Assembly: GCA_029210625.1 (NCBI GenBank) | Contig: JARGFU010000027.1 | Coordinates: 1-64,000, forward strand | From: Deltaproteobacteria bacterium | GTDB taxonomy: Bacteria > Myxococcota > Myxococcia > SLRQ01 | Length of the DNA: 64,000 nucleotides | Direction of reading: 5' to 3' | Translations under genes and position numbers: made by a program | Shown here: piece after piece, positions 1-8,407 of the stretch | Layout: the number at the start of each line of letters is the position of its first letter | Position numbering within the stretch: the first letter of the stretch is position 1 | Notes under the pieces: generated by a model | The model's database searches: none | What the model saw: the letters and a program-made list of their open reading frames with translations, nothing else | Told to the model about the DNA's origin: nothing

Positions 1-1
1 G

Positions 2-109
2 GACGACGACGAGGACTCCGACGACGACGAGGACTCCGACGCCGACGAGGACTCCGACGACGACGAGGACTCCGACGACGACGAGGGCTCGGACGACGAC
101 GAGGGCTCG
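2..109 (+). repeat. Six 18-bp tandem repeats coding for Asp/Glu/Ser units
   Basis: Six consecutive 18-bp units, unit type GAC GAC GAC GAG GAC TCC, encode the hexapeptide DDDEDS. One unit has GCC for GAC, and the last two end GGC TCG (DDDEGS). A seventh partial unit follows before the pattern dissolves. The left end runs off the window, so the array may be longer. It lies in frame inside the RNase E/G gene, and the unit length keeps the frame when the copy number changes. Confidence 0.9.
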
Positions 110-1942
110 GACGACGACCGGGAGACCGCCGGCGAGGCCAGCGCCACCGAGGACGCTCGAGAGGGCTCCGCGGAAGAGGGTGAGGACCGTGCGGCCGCGT
201 CCGCCGACTCGGAGCCCCGCCGGGGCCGCTCGCGGGGTCGACGGGGTCGTCGCTCCCGGGGCCGGGACCGGTCCCCGGAGTCCGGTGAGGGCGAGCCCGC
301 CGAGGCGAAGGCCGAGGCCGGCAAGGACGGGGCCGGCGCCCGGGACAAGAAGAACGAGCGCGAGGACCGGGAGGAGGACGACGGCAACGACGACCGCGGT
401 CGCCGGGGCCGGGGCCGCCGCCGGGGCCGCACCTCCGAGCGCCGCGCCCGCAGCGGCGAGGCTCGCCGGGACCGCCGGGACCGTCGCCGGGTGAAGCGAG
501 CCAAGATCGAGGAGCTGATCAAGGAAGGCGACGAGCTCATCGTTCAGGTCTCCAAGGCCCCCATCGGCTCGAAGGGCGCCCGGATCACGACCCACGTCTC
601 CCTCCCCGGACGCCACCTGGTCTTCATGCCCACGGTGGATCACGTCGGCATCTCGCGCCGCATCGCCTCCGACAAGGAGCGCCGCCGGCTGCGAGAGACC
701 ATCGAGGAGCTGCGTCCGCCCGGGACGGGCTTCATCGTGCGCACCGTCGCGGACGGTGTGGATCGGGACAAGGCGCGGACCGACGCCCGCTTCCTGCTCG
801 ACCTCTGGGCCGACATCAACAAGCGCAAGGAGCGGATCAGCGCCCCGGCGCTCCTCCACCCGGACCTCGACCTCATCCTGCGCTCGACGCGCGACCTCTT
901 CAGCGGAGAGGTCGACAAGCTGATCATCGACGACCGGACGGCCTACGAGCGCGTGCGGTCCTTCGTCGAGAAGCACATCCCGGCGCTCCTCGATCGCCTC
1001 GAGTTCTACGAGGGCAAGGAGCCGATCTTCGATGCCTACGGGATCGAAGACGAGCTGAAGCGGGCTCAGCAGCGGAAGGTGTGGCTGAAGAGCGGCGGCT
1101 ACCTGATCATCGATCAGGCCGAGGCGCTCACCGCCATCGACGTCAACTCGGGCCGCTACATCGGCAAGAAGGACCTCGAGGAGACGATCACCAAGATCAA
1201 CATCGAGGCGGCGGACGAGGTCGTCTATCAGCTCCGCCTGCGCAACCTCGGTGGCATCATCATCATCGACTTCATCGACATGGAGAAGTCGTCCAACCGG
1301 GAGAAGGTCTACCGGGCCCTCGACAAGGCGCTGCGCTCCGACAAGGCGAAGACCAACATCCTGAAGATCTCCGATCTCGGCCTGGTCGAGATGACCCGCA
1401 AGCGGGTCCGCGAGTCCCTCACCCGGATGATGCACGAGGCCTGCCCCTACTGCGACGGCCGAGGCATGGTGCGGACCACCACGACGGTGGCCTACGAGGT
1501 CCTGCGCGACGTCATGCGTGAGGCCGCCCATCGCAAGGGCAACTCGGTCTTCGTGAACTGCAGCAAGGACGTCGCCGCGCTCCTCACCACCGTCGAGCGC
1601 GACGCGCTCGGTCACACGATGGAGCGCTGCGGCAAGAAGGTCATCATCCGGCCCCAGGAGGGCTACCACCGCGAGCAGTACGATCTGGTCTCGCGCAACA
1701 CCGGCACCGGCGCCGCCGTGGTGAGCACCCCGGAGGAGCCCGTCGCGGCGCGCGCCTCCGGCACCTCCGAGGCCCGGGAGCGCAACAGCCGCCGTCGCCG
1801 CCGCCGCCGTGGGCGCGGGCAGAAGGGCGGGGGCGAGGCCCGGGAGAACGGGGCCGGCGGGGGCGAGGACCAGGGTGGCGAGGCCAAGTCTGGTGAGGGT
1901 GGCGGGAACAAAGCCTCGCCGCCGGCCTCGAGCGAGGCGTGA
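2..1942 (+). CDS. rng: Ribonuclease E/G family endoribonuclease (5' end outside window)
   Basis: RNase E/G cuts single-stranded RNA in rRNA maturation and mRNA decay. The reading frame is open from base 2, so the true start lies upstream. An in-frame GTG at 491 exists but would begin inside the S1 fold and is not a credible start. Recognisable are the second half of the S1 domain ('GSKGARITTHVSLPGR', about 560-620), the RNase-H/DNase-like core with both catalytic aspartates ('AIDVNSGRY' near 1134 and 'IIIIDFIDM' near 1255), and the zinc-link 'CPYCDGRG' near 1441. The tail is Arg/Gly-rich. Codons from base 2 to about 490 encode an extreme low-complexity insert, first Asp/Glu/Ser repeats and then mixed Arg/Asp/Glu, placed where the S1 domain would be interrupted. 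The TGA overlaps the GTG of the next gene. Family assignment is secure; RNase E versus G cannot be decided without the N-terminus. Confidence 0.93.
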   Translation, partial: DDDEDSDDDEDSDADEDSDDDEDSDDDEGSDDDEGSDDDRETAGEASATEDAREGSAEEGEDRAAASADSEPRRGRSRGRRGRRSRGRDRSPESGEGEPAEAKAEAGKDGAGARDKKNEREDREEDDGNDDRGRRGRGRRRGRTSERRARSGEARRDRRDRRRVKRAKIEELIKEGDELIVQVSKAPIGSKGARITTHVSLPGRHLVFMPTVDHVGISRRIASDKERRRLRETIEELRPPGTGFIVRTVADGVDRDKARTDARFLLDLWADINKRKERISAPALLHPDLDLILRSTRDLFSGEVDKLIIDDRTAYERVRSFVEKHIPALLDRLEFYEGKEPIFDAYGIEDELKRAQQRKVWLKSGGYLIIDQAEALTAIDVNSGRYIGKKDLEETITKINIEAADEVVYQLRLRNLGGIIIIDFIDMEKSSNREKVYRALDKALRSDKAKTNILKISDLGLVEMTRKRVRESLTRMMHEACPYCDGRGMVRTTTTVAYEVLRDVMREAAHRKGNSVFVNCSKDVAALLTTVERDALGHTMERCGKKVIIRPQEGYHREQYDLVSRNTGTGAAVVSTPEEPVAARASGTSEARERNSRRRRRRRGRGQKGGGEARENGAGGGEDQGGEAKSGEGGGNKASPPASSEA

Positions 1943-2286
1943 GCATGGACGAACAGGCCCGCGAGGAGCTCGAGGCGCTGCGCAAGGAGGTCCGCTTGCA
2001 GGTGAACCACGAGTTCGCCTCCATGGAAGCCTTCATCACCGAGTACGTCGCCGACCTCTCCCGCTCCGGGGTCTTCGTCCGCAGCGACGACCCCCTGCCG
2101 GTGGGGACCCGGGTCGCCCTCAAGTTCTCGGTCGTCGCCGACGAGATCGAGACCCTCGAGGGGATCGGCGAGGTCGTGCGCGTCGTCCTGCCCGGGGGGG
2201 ATCGCCCCGCCGGGATGGGCGTCGTCTTCCGCGAGCTCTCCGACTACAGCCAGGATCTGATCGAGCGCCTGGTCACCGGAGGCTGA
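1939..2286 (+). CDS. PilZ domain protein, TIGR02266-like
   Basis: A 115-residue single-domain protein of the PilZ class, which usually binds cyclic di-GMP or acts as a degenerate PilZ adaptor. The segment 'DLSRSGVFVRSDDPLPVGT' followed by 'VALKFSV' and 'EGIGEVVRVV' is the typical core of the myxobacterial TIGR02266 subfamily. The PilZ serine motif is in the form D-L-S-R-S-G. An N-terminal helix precedes it, and there is no signal peptide or membrane segment, so it is cytoplasmic. The GTG start overlaps the RNase stop (GTGA), which implies translational coupling; an ATG two codons later (1945) is an alternative start. The classical RxxxR c-di-GMP switch is not obvious at the N-terminus, so nucleotide binding is uncertain. 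Confidence 0.85.
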   Translation: MSMDEQAREELEALRKEVRLQVNHEFASMEAFITEYVADLSRSGVFVRSDDPLPVGTRVALKFSVVADEIETLEGIGEVVRVVLPGGDRPAGMGVVFRELSDYSQDLIERLVTGG

Positions 2287-2317
2287 TCGACGCTGGCCGG
2301 GGGTGAGGGCACCTTCC

Positions 2318-2346
2318 TTGGGGGGAGGCAGGCCTTCACCTACAAT
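2318..2346 (+). promoter_or_regulatory. Candidate sigma-70 type promoter placing +1 at the yihY start codon
   Basis: TTGGGG (2318-2323), a 17-bp spacer and TACAAT (2341-2346). The -10 box matches the consensus at 5 of 6 positions and ends six bases before the GTG at 2353, so the expected transcription start falls on the initiation codon itself. No Shine-Dalgarno sequence sits at a useful distance. This is the geometry of a leaderless mRNA. Confidence 0.45.
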
Positions 2347-2352
2347 CGAGCG

Positions 2353-3705
2353 GTGAGCCGGTCTTCCCAACTCGCCTCCATCGTCGAGGTCCTGGCGGCG
2401 ATCCGTCACTTCTTCGACGTCGATGTCTGGGAGCGGGACCACTCCCAGCACAAGGGGATGGTCTGGTTCCTCCTGCGGCAGCTGCAGGTGGTCCTCCTGG
2501 TCGTGAAGGGCCTGCGGGAGGACAAGATCTTCGTGCGGGCCAACGCGCTGGCCTTCGTGACCCTCCTCTCGATCGTCCCCTTCCTGGCGGTGATCTTCTC
2601 GATCTTCCAGGCCCTGGGTGGCCTCACCTCGCTGCGGGAGAGCGTGCAGAAGTTCATCTACGACAACCTCGCGGTCGGCTCCGACTCGCAGCTGGTGAGC
2701 TGGCTCGACGGCCTGATCGCGAAGTTCCACGGGGGGGCGGTGGGGGGCATCGGCGTCGCGCTGCTGCTCTACGGCTCCATCCGCCTGATGATCGCGACCG
2801 AGGCTGCCTTCGACGGCATCTGGGGGGTGCGCCGCAAGCGCTCCCTGCTCTACCGGGTGGTCGTCTACTGGAGCCTGATGACCCTCGGCCCGATCCTGCT
2901 GGCCCTGAGCCTCGCGACCACCGCGGCCCTGCGGGGCTGGCTGGGCAGCGGCACCTTCGCCGGGCTCGCCGGGCTCTTCGGGCTGGTGCCGGCGCTGCTC
3001 TCGGTGCTGGGCTTCGCGCTGCTCTACCTGATCGTCCCCAACACCCGGGTGAAGGTGAGGCACGCCCTGATCGGCGGGCTCATCGCCGGCGCGCTCTTCG
3101 AGGGCGCGAAGTGGGGCTACGCCTGGGTGGCCGCGCACCTCTTCTCCTACAACGCGCTCTACGGGTCGCTGGGGGCGATCCCGGTCTTCATCATCTGGGT
3201 GAACATCTGCTGGATCCTCCTGCTCTTCGGCTGCGAGCTGACCTTCGCGAACCAGAACGTGAACACCCTGCGCCTGGAGCAGCGCGCCCGGGACGCCTCC
3301 ACCCGCACCCGAGAGATCCTGGCCGCTCGCCTCATGCTGGAGGTGGCCTCCGCCTTCCACGACGGCGGCGATCCCCCCCAGGCCGCCTCCTGCAGCGAGC
3401 GCCTCGGCGCGCCCGTCCGCCTGGTCCGGGAGGTCCTCGATCAGCTCCGGGACGCCGGGCTGGTGCGCGAGGCCCTGGCGGGGGCCACGGATTCCGGGTG
3501 GTTACCAGCCCGGGTGCTCGAGCAGATCAGCGTCGGAGACGTGGTCGGAGCGGTGCGGGGGAGCGAGCAGGACGTGTTCAAACTGACGGAAGGGCCCGGA
3601 AGTATTGAGCTAGAGGCCCTGCAGGTGCAGGCCGAGGCCCTCGCCGCGGAGAGCCTGGACAAGATCACCTATCAGGCACTGGCCAGGGACCTCCGGGAAG
3701 GCTGA
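2353..3705 (+). CDS. yihY: YihY/RBN family inner-membrane protein
   Basis: A polytopic inner-membrane protein of the YihY/virulence factor BrkB family, once misassigned as RNase BN. Residues about 55-310 hold six hydrophobic segments, starting with the family signature 'ALAFVTLLSIVPFLAV' and ending 'FIIWVNICWILLLFGCELTFA'. The last 130 residues form a soluble domain that resembles a winged helix ('VREVLDQLRDAGLVREA'), a C-terminal extension seen in many long YihY homologues. Molecular function is not established for the family. The GTG start is the first in frame and sits directly behind a good -10 box, with no ribosome binding site. The gene ends before a strong GC hairpin. Confidence 0.88.
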   Translation: MSRSSQLASIVEVLAAIRHFFDVDVWERDHSQHKGMVWFLLRQLQVVLLVVKGLREDKIFVRANALAFVTLLSIVPFLAVIFSIFQALGGLTSLRESVQKFIYDNLAVGSDSQLVSWLDGLIAKFHGGAVGGIGVALLLYGSIRLMIATEAAFDGIWGVRRKRSLLYRVVVYWSLMTLGPILLALSLATTAALRGWLGSGTFAGLAGLFGLVPALLSVLGFALLYLIVPNTRVKVRHALIGGLIAGALFEGAKWGYAWVAAHLFSYNALYGSLGAIPVFIIWVNICWILLLFGCELTFANQNVNTLRLEQRARDASTRTREILAARLMLEVASAFHDGGDPPQAASCSERLGAPVRLVREVLDQLRDAGLVREALAGATDSGWLPARVLEQISVGDVVGAVRGSEQDVFKLTEGPGSIELEALQVQAEALAAESLDKITYQALARDLREG

Positions 3706-3708
3706 CCT

Positions 3709-3747
3709 CGGGGGCCCGGGCCGGTGGCGGGTCCCCGCTGGCCCCCG
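3709..3747 (+). terminator. Terminator-like hairpin after yihY
   Basis: CGGGGGCC (3709-3716) pairs perfectly with GGCCCCCG (3740-3747), and an inner GCGGG/CCCGC stem lies between them. No U-run follows, so it would be a weak or factor-dependent terminator. It lies directly behind the yihY stop and before the AT-rich patch upstream of the HU gene. Confidence 0.4.
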
Positions 3748-3751
3748 AAGA

Positions 3752-3800
3752 AGATTCGCTTGCAATTACATATGGTTCAAAGCTAACGTCTCTTCATTGA
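3752..3800 (+). promoter_or_regulatory. AT-rich upstream region of the HU/IHF gene
   Basis: Within the 185-bp gap before the HU gene, bases 3752-3800 are markedly AT-rich for this genome and include TTGCAA (3760-3765) as a possible -35 box. About 18 bp downstream there is only a weak -10 (TAACGT). I take this as the likely promoter region but cannot fix the exact elements. GGAGAG about 12 bases before the ATG at 3891 is the likely ribosome binding site. Confidence 0.3.
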
Positions 3801-3890
3801 CCCTGGCCTCCACGTGCGTATCGGGGGTCGTTTTTCGCAAGAGGGGAGCCCGAAATGCTCGGTCGGCAAGAGGAGTCGGGAGAGTAGGGC

Positions 3891-4259
3891 ATGTTGAAGT
3901 CCGATCTCGTACACGTTCTCGTGGAAAAACGAGGGATTACCCAGAAGCAGGCCGAGCAGGCTGTCGAGGTGATCTTCGAGACCATGCGGGACGCCCTCTG
4001 TGGTGGCGAAAACATTGAAATCAGGGGCTTTGGTGCCTTCCACGTGAAGCACTACAAGGGCTACCAGGGGCGTAACCCCAAGACCGGTGAGGTGATTCCG
4101 GTCGCCCCCAAACGCGGCATCCTCTTCCGCACCGGCAAGGAGCTGCGCGAGCGGATCAACCTCCTCCTCGAGGAGGAGCTCCGGGCCGCGCGCGGTGAGC
4201 AGGCTCAGGCCGCAGGCGCCGGCGCGATGAGCGACGAGCCGGGCCACCCCGGCGACTGA
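3891..4259 (+). CDS. HU/IHF family DNA-bending protein
   Basis: A nucleoid-associated protein of the HU/IHF fold. Residues 1-97 match the family from end to end: helix-turn-helix dimerisation part ('GITQKQAEQAVEVIFETM'), 'IRGFGAF', and the DNA-binding arm with the intercalating proline in 'GRNPKTGE', then 'FRTGKELRERIN'. It is closer to IHF subunits than to canonical HU in 'HYKGYQGRNPKTGE'. After the core comes an unusual tail of about 26 residues rich in Ala, Gly and acidic residues. The coding region of that tail overlaps the 3' end of the convergent sctV gene by 55 bp. The ATG start is supported by the family N-terminus. The subunit partner is unknown. Confidence 0.92.
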   Translation: MLKSDLVHVLVEKRGITQKQAEQAVEVIFETMRDALCGGENIEIRGFGAFHVKHYKGYQGRNPKTGEVIPVAPKRGILFRTGKELRERINLLLEEELRAARGEQAQAAGAGAMSDEPGHPGD

Positions 4260-6355
4260 TCGATCCGGCCTCCCGGATCGAGCAAGGCCACACCCTCAAA
4301 GGGGTCGAGCTGCGCCCGGGATCCGGAGGGGAGCTCGAGGCGGCCGAGGGGTCGCAGGGGGAGCTCGGCCGGGAGCTCGCCGTAGGCGAGCACCTCGATC
4401 CGGGGTCCGCCCGCCGGGCGAGCCCGCAGGAGGCGCGAGAGGGCCGAGCGCAGCTCCTCCGGGGCGAGCAGGGCGACGGGGCGGGCGCCGGCGAGGCGCT
4501 CCACGCCCTCCCGGAGTGCGGTCTGCTCCTCGGGATCGAGGGCCAGGACCGGGGCGTCCTCCAGCCGGGCGAGGGCGCCCCGCAGCCGGGCGTCGGTGAG
4601 CGGATCGAGGAGGAGGCAGGGGAGCGCCCCCGCCTCGAGGAGGGGCTGCACCAGCTGTCGCCCCAGGGCTCGCCGGGCGACCTCGATGCCCTCGCCGAGC
4701 AGGCGCTCGGGCTCGACCAGGAGGAGCGCCTCGAGCAGGCGATCGAGGGGACGCAGGGGGACGCCCTCCTCGAGGAGGAGCTGCAGGACGCGGTGGAGGA
4801 GCGAGGGGCCCAGCCGCGCGCGCACCTCCTCGACGAGGGAGGGGGCCTCGCCCTCCAGGTGATCGATGAGGGCAGCGGTGTGCTGCAGGGTCAGCCACTC
4901 GCCGGCGCTGTCCGCGAGCGCGCTCTGGAGCGCGCTGACCAGGAGCCGATCGGGGGTGAGGGGGTGCAGGCCGCAGCGTCGCGCCAGCGCCTCGGCGCCG
5001 GCCTCGAGCTCGAGCGCAGCCTGGCCCCGGTGCTCGATCTCGCGTCCGTCGATGCCCAGCAGCCGGGCCTCGTCCCGCCGCAGCGGGAGGACCGCGCGCT
5101 CGGGGAGGACTCCCTCGGCGAGGAGCGCGCCGTGGAGCAGCAGCCGGTAGCGGCCCGCCGCTCCCTCGCGCAGCAGGAGGGGCGGGGGCGCCAGGCCGAG
5201 GCGGGCCTGGAGGGCGCGGCGCAGCTCTCCCGGGAGCGCCTCGTGGTCCCCGGCCGCGGTGTCCCCCAGCTCGAGCACCAGCGCCCGGGAGGCGGCCGCG
5301 CGTGGGCTCGCCGGGAGGACGGCGCCGGGAGGGGGCGCGGATCCCGGCGCGGCGGCGCGGGGCTCGGGTAGCTCGCCGTCCGGATCGAGCTCGCGGTCGC
5401 GGTCCTTGCGCCGGTAGGCGAAGCGCGCGGCGGCGCCGAGGGTGAGGGACGAGAGGAGGAAGGGGAGGAGCGGGAGCCCCGGGACGAGGCCCAGGACGAC
5501 GAGGACGGTGGCGGCCAGGGCGAGGGCCCGCGGGTCGTCGACGAGCTGCCGCACGAGCTCACCGGCCGAGCCCCCCTCGCCCCCCTGGCGGGCCACGCGG
5601 GTGACGACGACGCCCGCCGCGACGGAAGCCAGGAGGGCCGGGAGCTGGGAGACCAGGCCGTCCCCGATGGAGAGGAGCGTGAAGTGCGCGGCCGCCTCAC
5701 CGGGGGAGAGGCCGTGGATCCCCACGCCCACCGCGAGGCCGCCCACGACGTTGATGAGCGTGATCAGGAGCCCGGCGATCGCGTCGCCCTTCACGAACTT
5801 CATGGCGCCGTCCAGGGCACCGTAGAAGCGGCTCTCCTCCTCCAGCTGCGCCCGGCGGCGGGCACCCTCGGCCTGGCTGCAACCACCGCTGCGCAGGTCG
5901 GCGTCGATGGAGAGCTGCTTGCCGGGCAGCCCGTCGAGGGTGAAGCGCGCGCCCACCTCGGCGACCCGCTCGGCGCCGCGCGCCACCACCACCAGCTGCA
6001 CCACCGTGAGGATGGCGAAGACCACCGCGCCGACGATGTGCGAGCCCCCGACGACGAAGGCCCCGAAGGCCTCGATGATCTGTCCGGCCTCGCCGCGGCC
6101 GAGGATCTGCCGGGTCGAGGAGACGTTCAGGGCGAGGCGGAAGAGGGTGGAGATCAACAGGAGCGTGGGGAAGGACGAGAGGCGGAGGGGATCATGGAGG
6201 AGGAGGGCGGTCGCGAGGAGGAGGAGCGCCAGGCCGAGGTTGAGGGTGAGCAGGAGATCGAGGAGCAGGAGCGGGAGCGGAATCAGGAGGCTGCCGACGA
6301 CGAAGAGCACGCCCAGGGCAGCGAGGAGATCGAGGAGCGGCGAGGGGTTCTTCAT
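4205..6355 (-). CDS. sctV: Type III export gate protein SctV (FlhA family)
   Basis: The largest export-apparatus component, forming the nonameric cytoplasmic gate that receives chaperone-substrate complexes. The 716 residues fit the family. Residues about 1-320 hold the hydrophobic segments, with the FHIPEP signature around 'RLALNVSSTRQIL', the conserved 'VKGDAIAG' loop and the stretch 'SIGDGLVSQLPALL'. The remainder is the cytoplasmic domain, longer and more Ala/Leu/Arg-rich than in enterobacterial homologues. The ATG at 6355 overlaps the sctU stop (ATGA). The last codons overlap the convergent HU gene. Both flagellar FlhA and SctV are possible by family; the neighbouring SctI and SctJ genes argue for SctV. 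Confidence 0.93.
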   Translation of the reverse strand: MKNPSPLLDLLAALGVLFVVGSLLIPLPLLLLDLLLTLNLGLALLLLATALLLHDPLRLSSFPTLLLISTLFRLALNVSSTRQILGRGEAGQIIEAFGAFVVGGSHIVGAVVFAILTVVQLVVVARGAERVAEVGARFTLDGLPGKQLSIDADLRSGGCSQAEGARRRAQLEEESRFYGALDGAMKFVKGDAIAGLLITLINVVGGLAVGVGIHGLSPGEAAAHFTLLSIGDGLVSQLPALLASVAAGVVVTRVARQGGEGGSAGELVRQLVDDPRALALAATVLVVLGLVPGLPLLPFLLSSLTLGAAARFAYRRKDRDRELDPDGELPEPRAAAPGSAPPPGAVLPASPRAAASRALVLELGDTAAGDHEALPGELRRALQARLGLAPPPLLLREGAAGRYRLLLHGALLAEGVLPERAVLPLRRDEARLLGIDGREIEHRGQAALELEAGAEALARRCGLHPLTPDRLLVSALQSALADSAGEWLTLQHTAALIDHLEGEAPSLVEEVRARLGPSLLHRVLQLLLEEGVPLRPLDRLLEALLLVEPERLLGEGIEVARRALGRQLVQPLLEAGALPCLLLDPLTDARLRGALARLEDAPVLALDPEEQTALREGVERLAGARPVALLAPEELRSALSRLLRARPAGGPRIEVLAYGELPAELPLRPLGRLELPSGSRAQLDPFEGVALLDPGGRIDQSPGWPGSSLIAPAPAA

Positions 6356-7434
6356 CGAGGGGCTCCGGGAGGCGAGGGGGCGGGGGCTTTCCGTTCGCCG
6401 CCGCCAGGGGGCGGCGCGAGGCCGGCGCGGTAGACGCTGGAGAGGAGCGCGGCGACCGGGGCGAAGAGCTCGGCGGGGATCTCCTCCCCGGGATCGAGGC
6501 GCATGAGCGCGCGGGCGAGGTGCCGGTCGCGGAGCATCGGGACGCGGGCCCGGCGCGCCTCGGCCCGCACGCGGGCGGCGGCCAGGCCGGTGGCCCGGCG
6601 TCCGAGGTAGGGGAGGGCGTCCAGGTGATCGTGGTGGATCGCGACGGCGAGGTGGGTCGGGTTCAGGACGACGACCTTGGCCTCGCCCAGGGGCGGCGCG
6701 GGGGCGAGCGTCATCTGCCGGTGCCGGCCCCGGCGCTCCTGCCGGGCCCGGGGGTCGCCGGTGTCCTGGCGCGCCTCCTCGCGCAGCTCTCGATCGCTCA
6801 TGCGCAGCGAGACCTGGTGGCGATGCCGGCGCCAGAGGGTGTCGCCGAGCGCCGAGAGGGCCGCGAGCCCGAGGCCCGTCCACAGGAGGGGCCGGGCGAG
6901 CCCGGGCAGGAGGCCGAGGGCCGGGACCTCGCCGCCGAGGCGCGGCAGGGCTGCGAGGGTGGGGAGCTGCGCGGCGAAGACGCGCCCGAAGAGGGGAAGG
7001 GCGAGGAGGACGAGGAGCAGCCCCCGCAGCGGCCCCGCCAGGCGATCGAGGCCGAAGAGGCGCCGCCAGCCGGCGGCCGGGGAGAGGCGCTCGAGGCGGG
7101 GGCGCAGGGCGTGGAGGCCGAGGTGGCCGCCGCTCTGAGCGAGCCCCGCGAGCCACCCACCGAGCCCGAGGAGCGCGAGCCAGGGGAGGAGCAGCGCGAG
7201 GAGGGTCGAGGCCGCCTGCGCCAGCGCCGCCGCGGGGTCGCACTCCTCGGAGAGGAGGAGGGGCCAGAGCGCGGCGATCCGGCGGCCGGCCGGCGCCAAC
7301 CCCGGGCCGAGGATCATGAGGAGGGCGGCGACGCCGAGGAGGCCCGCGGGCTCGGGAGAGACGGGGACGCGGCCCTCCCGCCGGGCCTGGCGGAGGCGGC
7401 GCGCGCTGGGAGGGTGGCGGCGGGCCTCGCTCAC
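6352..7434 (-). CDS. sctU: Type III export switch protein SctU (FlhB family)
   Basis: A substrate-specificity switch protein of the export apparatus. It has four membrane segments in the first 210 residues, then a cytoplasmic domain with the self-cleavage motif NPTH in 'VVLNPTHLAVAI', which is intact, so auto-cleavage between N and P is expected. The N-terminus 'ARRHPPSARRLRQARREGRV' is the typical basic FlhB/SctU start. The GTG start overlaps the sctT stop (GTGA). Length 360 agrees with the family. It acts in the inner membrane next to SctV and SctR/S/T. Confidence 0.93.
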   Translation of the reverse strand: MSEARRHPPSARRLRQARREGRVPVSPEPAGLLGVAALLMILGPGLAPAGRRIAALWPLLLSEECDPAAALAQAASTLLALLLPWLALLGLGGWLAGLAQSGGHLGLHALRPRLERLSPAAGWRRLFGLDRLAGPLRGLLLVLLALPLFGRVFAAQLPTLAALPRLGGEVPALGLLPGLARPLLWTGLGLAALSALGDTLWRRHRHQVSLRMSDRELREEARQDTGDPRARQERRGRHRQMTLAPAPPLGEAKVVVLNPTHLAVAIHHDHLDALPYLGRRATGLAAARVRAEARRARVPMLRDRHLARALMRLDPGEEIPAELFAPVAALLSSVYRAGLAPPPGGGERKAPAPSPPGAPR

Positions 7435-8141
7435 CGGCCGCTCCCGAGGAGGAGGGGCTCGAGGCGCTCGAGCACCTCGGCGACGGCCGGGAGCAGCTCA
7501 CCCACGCTCAGCGCCGCGACCAGGGCGACGCCCAGCGACTTGAGCGGCTGACCGAGGAAGAAGAGCGGGAGGGCGGGGAGGAAGCGGCCGACGAGGCCGA
7601 GGGCGAGATCGAGGAGGAGGCTGGCGAGGAGGAAGGGCAGGGCCAGGGCCACCAGCGCTCCGAAGAAGAGGAGGCCCAGCTGCTGGAGGTCCGCGAGATC
7701 CAGGATCGGGAGATGCCGCATCGATCCGCCGCTGGCGAGGAGCCGGGCCGCCACCCGCAGGACGCGGTGGTCCAGCCCGGCGCTGCCGGCGCCGACGAGC
7801 AGGGCGAGCTCCAGGGCCAGCGCCAGCGGCGGCGCCCGCTCCCCGCCGGTCGAGGTGCCCGACCACTGCGAGGGCGTGCCGCGGCTCTGGGCGGCCACGC
7901 CGCCCACGCCCCGCAGCAGCGCGAAGGGGAGGTGGAGGGTCAGCCCGGCGGTGAGCCCCGCGGCGAAGGCCAGGCCGAGCTCGAGCGGCGCGGGCGGCGG
8001 GAGGGCGGGGTCGGCCAGGAGCGCCAGCCCGAGGGCCAGCGCGAGCCTCGCCGGCGCCGGGAGGTGGCGGCCACCGAAGAGCGGGACGATCCAGAGGAGG
8101 GGCGCCCAGAAGAGGAGGTCGCGCAGGACGGCCGGGCTCAT
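7431..8141 (-). CDS. sctT: Type III export apparatus protein SctT (FliR family)
   Basis: An inner-membrane export-gate subunit that joins SctR and SctS in the helical export channel. The 236-residue protein is hydrophobic almost throughout, with the FliR-type pattern 'LPFALLRGVGGVAAQSRGT' in the middle (conserved in FliR/SctT as a G-x-x-x-x-x-QxG region) and 'VALALPFLLASLLLDLALG' in the last third. ATG overlaps the sctS stop (ATGA), and its own stop overlaps the sctU start. Position between sctS and sctU is the universal order. Confidence 0.9.
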   Translation of the reverse strand: MSPAVLRDLLFWAPLLWIVPLFGGRHLPAPARLALALGLALLADPALPPPAPLELGLAFAAGLTAGLTLHLPFALLRGVGGVAAQSRGTPSQWSGTSTGGERAPPLALALELALLVGAGSAGLDHRVLRVAARLLASGGSMRHLPILDLADLQQLGLLFFGALVALALPFLLASLLLDLALGLVGRFLPALPLFFLGQPLKSLGVALVAALSVGELLPAVAEVLERLEPLLLGSGR

Positions 8142-8407
8142 CGGAGGGTGGGCTCCGCGGCGAGGAGGAGGAGGTCGGTGGTCAGCCGGGCCAGCTCGTC
8201 GAAGGCCCAGGGGCCGGTGAGCCCGAGGGTGAGGCCGACCGCCAGCAGGCGCAGGGCGAGGGCGAGGGCCTGGTCCTGGATCTGGGTGATGGCCTGGGCG
8301 ACGCCCACCAGCAGGCCCATGAGCGCGGCGGCCAGCACCGGCGGCGCGGCCAGCGCGAGGGCGGCGTGCAGGGCCTGGGCGAGGAGCTCGGCGGGCAACG
8401 CGCTCAT
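8138..8407 (-). CDS. sctS: Type III export apparatus protein SctS (FliQ family)
   Basis: A small export-gate subunit, 89 residues, with two transmembrane hairpin helices. 'LMGLLVGVAQAITQIQDQAL' corresponds to the conserved FliQ loop (G-x-x-Q-A-x-T-Q-I-Q-E/D-Q-x-L), which is clearly present. Its start overlaps the sctR stop (ATGA), and its stop overlaps the sctT start. Length matches FliQ/SctS (86-90). Confidence 0.93.
   Translation of the reverse strand: MSALPAELLAQALHAALALAAPPVLAAALMGLLVGVAQAITQIQDQALALALRLLAVGLTLGLTGPWAFDELARLTTDLLLLAAEPTLR

Noticed and set aside
180-494. Plus-strand ORF inside the RNase E/G insert
   Set aside because: Out of frame with the RNase, Arg/Pro/Thr low-complexity, no ribosome binding site; it is a shadow of the repeat region.
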